Of a stretch of DNA of 64,000 bases, positions 55,905 through 64,000 are shown piece by piece; position 1 is the first letter of the stretch; every line of letters starts with the position of its first letter. A model generated the notes under the pieces. It made no database searches and was not told where the DNA came from. It saw only the letters and a program-made list of their open reading frames with translations. A program made the position numbers and the translations under genes. Source of the stretch: Tridacna crocea (Eukaryota > Mollusca > Bivalvia > Cardiida > Cardiidae); assembly GCA_943736015.1 (NCBI GenBank), contig OX031056.1, positions 63,887,277-63,951,276 of the forward strand, read 5' to 3'.

Positions 55905-57150
55905 GTGAGTTTAAAAGGGATCGCAGATTAATATGGCTTATCGAGAGCACCTTACTGTAAATATTCATGTATTATCGAGACCGGTAGAGCTTCGCTTATA
56001 AGGGTGGAATTTCGGACTCGAGTGATGTCATTTGAAATCAACTCTTTTAAACCATGCAAATCATGAATTCAGGGTTAAATATCGTAAAACTTGCTCTAAA
56101 TTTGAAAATTTGTTTCGTTCCGCAGCTTTGACCTAGTTTGTAACGCACGTCTCGGATGAAACACCCCAAACCACTCGAATACCCCAAAACACCCAAAAAC
56201 TATTCCATTACTCATCAAAAAACTTTTGTAACACATAAAACTGCATGCGAAACGCTTACATACACGATTTTATGGAAATCAGACATGAACTTTTGCTATC
56301 AATTCTAGTATTTTAGGTCTTTGATCAGCTTAAGTTTGAAGTACAAAATTGTACTTTGATTAAGAAAATGCAAATGGCGGACGGGATAGAAAACAAACGC
56401 ACATGTATAACGATTAACACCAGTAAAGTTAAAATGTTGATTACTGCATTTGTTCGGACCCCAAAAGAGTGGCAACAAGGATATTTCATCCCCTCCGTAT
56501 ACAGTAAATACAACATGAAATATGAAACGCAAGGTAAAGTACAGCAATTACGACCGTACATTGACAGTTGCACTGTTGAGGGGGTTTACAGTCAAAATGT
56601 ACTCAAACCAAAACGTACCCAAGTCAAAACGTACCCGAATGGAGTCAAAACTTACCCAGATGAAGTCTAAACCTACCCAAGTGGAGTCAAAACGTACCCA
56701 ATGTGTAGTCAAAATGAACACATGATTTTTATAGTATTTCTAACTTCAATTTATGTAAAAATTAATAGAAATTACGTATTCGTCATCAAGACGATTTATA
56801 ACTCTTGCTTTATTTTAAATTTGCCTTACATGATTAAAACCAATGATGAAACTTATTTAACAATAAACATAGCGAAGTGAATCAAATGCTTAGTGATAAA
56901 ATCACGTTTTTCTTTGTGTTTTTTTTTTTAAGGAAGATAAAGTTACTATTAATGAAAAAAAAAAGCATATTGGATACTTTAAAAATATTTATCCATCATT
57001 ATAAAAATATGTTTTATATATGAAAAAAAAAACATAAGCATCAGCACATTTAAAGAAATGATATAACAGAAATGTGATACATTAATTACATTGTTTGGAT
57101 AGCAAAGATACAATTTCAGCACTCAAAAAGAGTGTAACAAATTTAATGTG
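55905..57150. other. Intron with a short 21-bp tandem repeat
   Basis: About five units of AGTCAAAACGTACCCAA type at 56590-56715. An ORF at 56356-56670 (MQMADGIENKRTC) runs into these repeats; no domain is recognised and I do not call it a gene. The rest is AT-rich. Confidence 0.5.
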
Positions 57151-57154
57151 GTGA

Positions 57155-57375
57155 TTAACCCATTACCACACAATCCCCAATTTCGACTACCCTGAGAAAG
57201 AAGCCTTTAGAACACATTGTGGGAAAAGGGAAAAAAATGCATTTTCTCCTTTTCCCACAATTTTTTCTAACCTTCACAAAACAAATTTCAAATTTTCTGT
57301 CACTTTTATTTTGTCGTCTGCAAATGCTTTCAATTTGGACAAGCCTAAAATTGGGCTGGTCTGGTAATGAGTTAA
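57155..57375 (-). mobile_element. TTAA MITE, reverse, short-loop hairpin
   Basis: TTAA at 57155-57158 and 57372-57375; TTAACCCATTACCACACAAT and TCTGGTAATGAGTTAA. The hairpin lacks the GGTAACC centre (GGGAAAAAAATGCATTTTCT), like 47877. Confidence 0.85.
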
Positions 57376-57490
57376 ACTAATTATTCACAATGGTCTTTAA
57401 CCTGTTGTAGATTGCATAGTTATTAATTACTTTGCAAATATTTTTTATAGTTTGAGAGTCAGTTTGGTTGAGATGAAAAACTTTAGGACT

Positions 57491-58860
57491 GTTTTTTCAG
57501 CTAACCTGAGCACAACATGCTCACGGGAAGCTTTTAGGATCACCTGGTGTCTGTCATCCGTCATGCGTCATCAACAATTCTTTAAACATCAACTCCTCCA
57601 AAACCGCTGGGCCAATATGGACCAAACTTGGCTGGAATGTTCCTTGGGAGGTCCTCTTTGAAAATTGTTCACAGAATTTGATTACGTCAAAAGTTTTGGT
57701 TATCATGGCAACCAAACAGTTTTCTAAGAAATTCTTTAAAAATCTTCTTCTCTGAAACAGCTGGCCAGATTTTAAAATAATTTCACAGAGTTGTTCCTTA
57801 ACGTAGTGGACCCGTAATAGAACACAGCTATTTCCACTATAATATTACCCTAGAAAATTTGCTAAGATTAAAATTGAGCACTATTGTACTACTTTCACCG
57901 AGCCACTTTTTCTTTTTTGTCCTTCCTAGAATTATCATTTATAAATCTATAACTACTATAATTTCATTACAAATGGATATGATAATTACCTCCCTTTTCT
58001 GGAAACTAACAAAATTATCAACAAATAATTTCAAGACGGACCCCGAAGGAATTTCTGTTCGGTCAAAAATGTGCAACAGTATCATATCTGTACAAAATAT
58101 GTCTTATCAACTGTCCAGAAATTTTATGCCATGCTGCACTATGCTTATTACGGGTCCACTACCTTAAGTGACCCTTTCCAAAACTTTTTCGTGAAATTTT
58201 GATCAGTCAAGAAACATGACTCTGGTGAATGGGGGCTATTTGCACTGTACAGGAATGAAGAAATTCTAAAAAATTCTTCTTCTCAGAAACCACTGGTCAG
58301 ATTTTGAAATAATTTCTCAGTGATGTTCTATGGGTGACCCTTTTCAAAAATTGTTTGCGAAATTTCAATCCATCAAGAAACATGGCTCTGGTGAATGGGG
58401 GCTACTTCTACTTATATGGACATGCAGAAATTCTTGAATATTCTTACTTCTCTGAAACGGCTGATCAGATATTGAAAAAAGTTCACAGAGATGTTCCTTG
58501 GGTGACCCTTTTAAAAACTTGTTCGCGAAATTTTGATTTGCCAAGAAACATGGCTCAGGTGAATTGGGGCTACAATATGGAAATGAAGAATTTCTTGAAA
58601 ATTCACCTTCTCTGAAACCCATGATCAGATTTTAAAATAATTTCAAAGCAATCTTCCTTGGGTGACCATTTTCAAAAATGTTTTCGAAATTCTGATCCAT
58701 CAAGAAGCATGGCTCTGGTAAATGGGGTCCACTTGCACTATTCGGACATGAAGAAATTCTTGAAAATTCTTCTTCACTGAAATGGTTGGTCAGATTTTGA
58801 AATGATGTCACAGAGATGTCCCTTATGTGTCCCTTTTCAAAAATTGTCAAGTGCTAGCAT
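57491..58860 (+). mobile_element. Helitron-like element, ACCTGAGC family, 163-bp core
   Basis: 5' end TTTTTTCAGCTAACCTGAGC with TGCTCACGGGAAGCTTTTAG; 163-bp monomers near 58225, 58395, 58565 and 58720 (GTGAATGGGGGCTA). It is interrupted at 57798-58167 and has no 3' tail. Confidence 0.75.
57798..58167. mobile_element. TIR element with TTAA duplication
   Basis: TTAA at both ends (57798-57801; 58164-58167), inverted ends GTAGTGGACCCGTAATA and TATTACGGGTCCACTAC. The 370-bp body has no convincing gene. It splits a GTTCCTT/GTGACCC site in the 163-bp core. Its ends are unrelated to the common TTAA MITE. Confidence 0.85.
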
Positions 58861-59177
58861 CGGTATGCAGTGGCACTGTTTCAGTAAGTTCCAAGTAATA
58901 GAGGTGACCAATGACATACATTTAATATTGCTTTGGGTATATTATGTCAGGCTATATGCCAACATGGATATATTAAAGAAAAAGAAAAATGAAAAGATCT
59001 AACTTGGTGGGAAGCTGCCTATTACAAGTAACTGCATTTGCTCAACTAAACTGCAGACTAGTCAAAATCGAAGAATTGCTGAAAACTAATCAAATTTGAC
59101 TTACGGTAAACCATTAAATTTGAGTCTAATTGGAAGAAAACCTTGAGTAAAAAAAAATGAGTTTTTCTTTCTTTCAG

Positions 59178-59228
59178 CTCTGTTTTCCAAAGCTGTTTGA
59201 ATTACGTAAAAGCAAGATTGTTCTGTAA
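59178..59228 (+). CDS. Alpha-arrestin terminal exon 11
   Basis: Acceptor TTTTTCTTTCTTTCAG, phase 0 entry; encodes LCFPKLFELRKSKIVL then TAA (59226-59228). A short basic tail with no PPxY. No canonical AATAAA is evident within the next 200 bp, so the transcript end is unknown. An alternative last exon beyond the window cannot be excluded. Confidence 0.65.
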   Translation, partial: LCFPKLFELRKSKIVL

Positions 59229-59289
59229 AAGGGTAATGACCACCTATCAGTCCCAAAATATCAAGGTTTCACCATTAGTGCGACTTTCA

Positions 59290-59440
59290 GGACCTTCAGT
59301 CCTTTGATTACTTTATAGAATAGGACCTCGGCCTTTCTCTATGGCATGTCGTAGAAGGCGACTAAAATTAGAGACAAACGGCTGCTTTCCTCGTAATTAG
59401 TAGGATTGCAGCAGGCTGGGTAGTTCTTATTCCAAATCAT
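59290..59440 (+). repeat. SINE-like fragment
   Basis: CTATGGCATGTCGTAGAAGG then CGACTAAAATTAGAG resembles the CATGTCGTAAAAGGCGAC core of the SINE-like element at 61816-62146. It may lie in the host 3' untranslated region. Confidence 0.4.
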
Positions 59441-59442
59441 GT

Positions 59443-61709
59443 ATTTTTATATCCCCCAAAACTCTGTTGGGGGGGGTATATAGGAGTCAGCTTGTCAGTC
59501 GGTCGTTCCGTCCGTCCGTCTGTCAGTCGGTCGGTCTATAGCTTTTTGTCTGCTCTATTTCTCATAAACTACTGGGCGAATTTTATTCAAACTTCACAGG
59601 TAAACTCAGTATCAAGCAGAGATGTACATATGAAATATTGGTTATGGTTCATTGATTTTTAGCTCCACTGGCCGAAGGCCAGCGGGCTTATGTCATGGCC
59701 CGTTGTCCGTCGTGCGTCAGTCCGTCCGTCCGTGTGTTAACTTTTTCTTTAAACATCTTCTCTGAAACTACCCATCCAATTTTGATGAAACTTCACAGAA
59801 ATGATCCTGCCATGGTCCTCTTCAGAATTTCTTGAAAGAATTTAATTCCTTCAAAAACTCTGGTTGCCATGGCAACAAAACTGAAAAATTTTGAAAATCT
59901 TTGAGAATCTTCTTGTCAGAAACCGTAAGGCCTAGAGCTACCAAATTTGGCATGTAGCTTTAACTAGAGGACCTCTATCAAGTCTCTTCAAATTATAGCC
60001 CTGGGGTCAAAATTGGCCCCGCCCCGGGGGTCACAAGTTTTACATGGGCTTATTTAGGGAGAACTTTAAAACTCCTCTTCTACCTTGGCATAGGACCTAG
60101 GGCTACCAAATTTGGGATGTTGTTTTATTTAGTGGACCTCTACCAAGAGTGTCTAAATTATAGCCCTGGGGTCAAAATTGGCCCCGCCCCGGGGGTAACA
60201 AGTTTTACATGGGCTTGTATAGGGAGAACTTCAAAATTCTTCTTCCACCTAGCCATAGGGCCTAGGGCTACCAAATTCGGCATGTAGCTTTATCTAGTGG
60301 ACCTCTACCAAGGGTTTCCAACTTATAGCCCAGGGGTCAAATTTGGCCCCGCCCCAGGGGGTAACAAATTTTACATGGGCTTATATAGGGAAAACTTTCA
60401 AAAATGTTGTCGCACCTAGCTATAAGGACTAGGGCTATCAAATTTTGCATGTAGCTTTATCTAGGGGGTCTCTACCGAGGGTGCCCAAAAGTATAGCCCT
60501 GGGGTCAAATTTAGCCCCGTCACAGGGGGTCACAAGTTTTACATGGGCTTATATAGGGAAACTTTAATAATCTACTTGTACATAGCCATAAGGCCTATGG
60601 CTACCAAATTTTGCATGTAGCTGTATCTAATGGGCTTCTACCAAGAGGGCCAAAATTTTAACTTTTGGGGTCAAGTTTGACCCCAACAGAGGGGTCACAA
60701 GTTTTACATTGGCTTTATAAAACTGTCTCATGGGTCACATATTTTACAGGGCCTTTTATTGAGCAAACTTGTTGTACAGGGCTTTTTATTGGGCAAGATT
60801 AAAAAATCTTTGTGTTTATAACCACACATTCTAGTTTCATATTGTAGGTCTGGGGTCAAAATTGGCTCCATCCAGGGATCACAAGTTTAACATGGGCCTC
60901 AAGATATGGTCAATTTAATTTATACATTAATCAAGGGAAATAACTCTTTATGAAAGATAAAGTTTGGTACTATTTACCTCCCTTGATTATCAAACTGCAT
61001 TGATACATGATTGGTGCTAGACATTAAGTTTTTTGATAGAAAATATTCTGTTTTCAAGTGTTATTCATTTTTTTATGCTAATAGTTATGCTCACATGAGG
61101 TGAATAATAAATTCAGAGTAAGGTTTCTATCATTCAGCTTTTTTTTCAAAGGATTTTACCTTTCATGCTAATGAATTAACCTGCTTGTACTGCCTGACAG
61201 TGTTCATTGTTTTTGAAGGCCCTCTTTTTCATGGTCATGAACACTTCAATTTGTGTGGTAAAGGGTTAAAAAGCCAGTGGAGCGATACAGGGCCATCATG
61301 GCCCTCTTGTTAATACTTGAATTGGGTCCGGTGAATATCTCCAAAACTATACTAGCAAGGTTATGAAATTTCATGGGTGGATAGATCTCATCAAGGGGGA
61401 GTGCAGTGCATAGGAATCATAACTCCTGCTCCCTTAATTTTTGAGTTATTGCCCTTTGTTGTTTTTCATACTTGAATTTTGTCCGGAGCGTATCTCCAAA
61501 ACTATACTAGCTAGGTGTTATGAAATTTCATGGATGGATAGATCTCATCAAGGGGGAGTGCAGTGCACAGGAATCATAACTCTTGCTCGCTTAATTTTTG
61601 AGTTATTGCCCTTTGTCGTTTTTCATACTTGAATTTGGTCAGGTGCATGCCCCAGCTTAACAACTTGGGGTAAGACGGGTGTATCTTGCGACAATTTGCC
61701 GCTCATGTT
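59443..61709 (+). mobile_element. Helitron-like element, TATCCCCCAAAA family, split by another
   Basis: 5' end TTTTTATATCCCCCAAAACT with CTGTTGGGGGGGTATATAGG and GTCCGTCCGTC; interrupted at 59655-61311; core resumes (GGTCCGGTGAATATCTCCAA; GGATAGATCTCATCAAGGGG; GAGTTATTGCCCTTTGTTG, two ~160-bp units). 3' end CTTGGGGTAAGACGGGTGTA, TCTTGCGACAATTTGCC and GCTCATGTT. Core monomers match those at 25.9 and 41.3 kb. Confidence 0.72.
59655..61311 (+). mobile_element. Helitron-like element, CTCCACTGGCC family, complete
   Basis: Best full copy: 5' TTTTTAGCTCCACTGGCCGA, AGGCCAGCGGGCTTATGTCA; GTCCGTCCGTC; about five core units of ~180 bp (GGGGTCAAAATTGGCCCCGC; AGCCATAGGGCCTAGGGCTA); 3' GCCAGTGGAGCGATACAGGG then CCATCATGGCCCTCTTGTT. 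A TTAA MITE end (GTGTGGTAAAGGGTTAA) remains at 61253-61269 just before the 3' hairpin. Confidence 0.88.
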
Positions 61710-61815
61710 CACTTACTTTTGTACTCAATCATTCTGCATTCTGTGACAAAGACCTGTTTGGTGGCAAGGAGTTGGTGGGGGGTATGATCACGTTGAGTGA
61801 TAGCTCTAGTTTTTC

Positions 61816-62146
61816 TTGATGTAAATTGGGTTTGGAATGGGAATCAATTGGCCTGTGGGACCCCGTGTGGTTTAATCGGGGGTACAAGAATAAACCACTG
61901 CAGTCCCGCGATCGTCACATCTGCCATTTCATCTGGCGGAACAAAAGTGACAGCATGCATGTCGTAAAAGGCGACAAAAGGGGCATCATTTTGTGTTTCA
62001 TCCATTCCTCATTTATCAATTTTGTCTTATGTTCTTGCACATGTATGTTATTTCCACCTTGCATTATTGTTTACCAAGTAAGTGCGCCCAATATGACCTA
62101 AGTTGTCGACGGGCCATAAAACACTATTCATTCATTCATTTATACG
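61816..62146 (+). repeat. SINE-like element with ATTC tail
   Basis: Carries ATGCATGTCGTAAAAGGCGA, AAGTAAGTGCGCCCAATATG and ACGGGCCATAAAACACT, and ends in about four ATTC units at 62127-62142. The microsatellite tail suggests a SINE mobilised by a CR1/L2-type LINE (inference). No clear A/B boxes were found. Confidence 0.55.
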
Positions 62147-62808
62147 ATTTGTAGCTGCGTCATGAAAAAAGGGGGCTTCATGTTTTATTTCTTTCTATTT
62201 CTTGTGAAGGCAACTCCTCCCACATTTGGCAGATTTGAATGGAATTTTTACATTATCATGTGACCTAACACAATGCCTCCCACATTTCTTGGCAGATTTG
62301 GATGGAATTTTCACATGATCATGTGACCTACGGCATATTGTCAAGGTTTTGGGAGTTGTAGCAGCATCATGGAATAAGGGGGCTTCATGTTATAATTTAA
62401 TTTTTCACCTGTATCTCTTTAGTTACTGGACATATCTCAACAGATTTGGACTAGATTTTCACAGATCATGCGACCTAGCACATGTTGTCAGGGTTTTGCA
62501 ATTTATCACTGTATCATGGAAAAAGGGGACTTCATGTCAAATTTTTTTGTCAGTGTATCTCCAACTTTTATGAAATGCCAAGTACTGCAAAATGGGTACT
62601 TAATATAAAATCCTGTTATGGACCTCCTTTATATTTTTTTATGTAATGAAATCCTGTGCCATGGAACAAGGGAGCTTAATGTATAATTTCATCATGGACC
62701 AATAACAAAAAGGCCACATGTACATGCAAAACACAATACCTCTTATACATTTGTATCAAAAAAGGTCTTTTTGGGCGGGGGATATCATTTCAACGAAATT
62801 ACTTGTTG
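62147..62808 (+). mobile_element. TATCCCCCGCC-family Helitron-like, 3' half
   Basis: Begins TTGTAGCTGCGTCATGAAAA and parallels 53455-54584, ending TTGGGCGGGGGATATCATTT, then CAACGAAATTACTTGTT. The missing 5' half resembles 54777-55470. Confidence 0.78.
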
Positions 62809-63003
62809 TGATTGTATCCATTCCACTTCATGTCAGCTTTTTCATTGTGTATCCTATAGAGGCCATGATTTCTATCCAAAAATCCTGATCAAAATGCTTC
62901 TCTCGATAATGTCTCAGAAGTGTTTGAAAATGGTTCAAATCAAGTAAAAAAGTAGGTAGCTGAGACAAGTCTCTGAAAAACCTTGCACCTCTTTCGGGAT
63001 GCA

Positions 63004-63232
63004 TTAACCCATTACCACACAATCCCTACTTGTGATGACCCTGAGAAAGCCGCCTTTAGAGAACATTGTGGGAAAAGGAAAAAATGCTGGTAAACAGCAT
63101 TTTCTCCTTTTCCCACAAGTTTTTCTAGCCTCCACAAAACAAATTTCAAATTTTCTGTCACTTTCATTTTGTGGTCTGCAAATGCTTTCAATTTGGACCA
63201 GTCCTAAATTTTGTCACTTGGTAATGAGTTAA
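63004..63232 (-). mobile_element. TTAA MITE, reverse
   Basis: TTAA at 63004-63007 and 63229-63232; TTAACCCATTACCACACAAT and TTGGTAATGAGTTAA. Long central hairpin (GCTGGTAAACAGC). Confidence 0.88.
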
Positions 63233-63399
63233 ATGTATATTGGAGAGAATTTTGTCTTAATGATTGAAGAAAATAGTTTGAAAATAGGTCACATTTGGTC
63301 AAAAGTTAGAGAAAACTTCTACATGGTATAGGCCCCACTTTCTGTGCAATTCTCATGAATTTTGTCAGAGTGTTTGTTGTGATGATCTAACTTGGATCA

Positions 63400-63608
63400 G
63401 TTGACCCTTTATGCTTTTACAGATGATCAAACTTCAGACTCTTCCAAACTGAAAGCATTGAATTTTGCAGACAACAAAATTAATATGGCTCCAAAACTGA
63501 AATTTGTTTCAGGAAGGGTAGAAAACATTGTTGGAAAAGAAGGAAATGCTGGGATAGGAGAAAATGCTGGTTACCAGCAGTTTTCCTTTTCCCACAATGT
63601 TTTTAGCA
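63400..63608 (+). mobile_element. TTAA MITE, damaged
   Basis: TTGACCCTTTATGCTTTTAC at the left (altered end), a duplicated arm (AAGGAAATGCTGGGATAGGA) before the GCTGGTTACCAGC centre, and CCCACAATGTTTTTAGCACT. The right end is lost. From 63609 to 64000 I see no feature. Confidence 0.65.
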
Positions 63609-64000
63609 CTCTCTTGCACTACGGATCATTCTCATTCACCTCTGTAGTTGGCTCAGAAAGTAGTCAGTCTACAAGTGTTATTTTCATCACATGACCATAA
63701 CTCAAAATGGCGACACAGACGCCAGTGAAAGAATGACGATTGTTTTTGTGTGCTGTTCATAGAGCTTACAGCCAATTAGGCTTAGTGGTAGGAAATGTGA
63801 AAAAGAGGGATTTTCTGAAACGCTTAAATGTCTTTTAAAGGACCATCCAACTTGTTTTTTAATCTGAAAAACTTGAATCTGTCAGTGTGTTGAAACTATA
63901 TCATCATCCATGGGCGCAGCCATTTTTTTTTTTATAATTGGTGTAAGATTCTGATTAGTAAGGAAGCTTGAAAAAATAGTTCCATTGTATACAGGTAAAT

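Larger units (their letters stand above)
1125..59228 (+). other. Host gene span: alpha-arrestin-like gene, 11 exons visible, 5' end missing
   Basis: Eleven exons on the + strand, each with AG/GT borders, join without a frame break and give 335 residues ending at a TAA. Phases at successive junctions are 1,1,1,0,2,0,2,0,0,0 and every pair is compatible. The product shows an arrestin N-like sandwich (exons 1-4) and an arrestin C-like sandwich (exons 5-9). Alpha-arrestins are cytosolic adaptors that guide trafficking and ubiquitination of membrane cargo; that is family knowledge. No PPxY (Nedd4-binding) motif is visible; the closest is PPSM in exon 10. The start codon and about the first 20-40 residues lie upstream of the window. 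The longest intron is 23.8 kb (20195-44030). It could be any ARRDC subtype; I cannot assign one. Confidence 0.85.

Noticed and set aside
56356-56670. 104-residue ORF MIKKMQMADGIENK as a host gene.
   Set aside because: No domain recognised; the C-terminal third is a 21-bp tandem repeat; it lies in intron 10 with no splice support.
63690-63760. AAAATGGCGACACAGACGCC as the start of a next gene.
   Set aside because: The ATG frame stops after nine codons and no splice donor in a suitable place is evident before the window ends.

Overview
This is eukaryotic nuclear DNA and almost certainly comes from an invertebrate; a bivalve mollusc is the best guess. The guess rests on the dense oyster 'pearl'-like (Helitron/Helentron-like) repeats with tandem cores and on the AT-rich, intron-heavy layout. 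No single gene here proves the species.

The only host gene I can support is an alpha-arrestin-like (arrestin domain-containing) gene on the + strand. It enters from the left edge and ends near 59228. Eleven exons (1125-1198, 1856-1957, 11640-11702, 14712-14809, 20061-20194, 44031-44127, 44462-44619, 48264-48345, 51347-51445, 55854-55904, 59178-59228) join in consistent phase and encode the last 335 residues. The 5' exons lie upstream of the window. About 1 kb of coding sequence is spread over 58 kb because the introns are full of transposons.

Intron 2 (1958-11639) holds a dead LINE that was split by three DNA transposons: a pogo-like element (TA duplication), a hAT-like element (8-bp duplication) and a TTAA MITE. 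Introns 3-5 up to 29 kb hold Helitron-like elements with tandem cores, TTAA MITEs, tRNA-derived SINEs and TIR elements. A 9.76-kb LTR retrotransposon (29035-38791) sits in intron 5. Its LTRs are nearly identical, its primer-binding site matches tRNA-Pro, and its pol has integrase BEFORE reverse transcriptase (Gmr1-like order). Its gag is interrupted by a 1.25-kb TIR element and its 3' region by a 2.27-kb Mutator-like element. From 39 to 63 kb the introns and the 3' flank hold more MITEs and at least eight Helitron-like copies, several nested in one another, plus a 33-bp minisatellite.

Two patterns stand out. First, several Helitron-like families with different terminal hairpins share the same 3' tail (about CTCTTGTT) and swap tandem-repeat cores. 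Second, all Helitron-like, LINE, LTR and SINE copies I could orient lie in the sense direction of the host gene, whereas the TTAA MITEs lie both ways. Most short ORFs in the window are chance openings in repeats and are left out.
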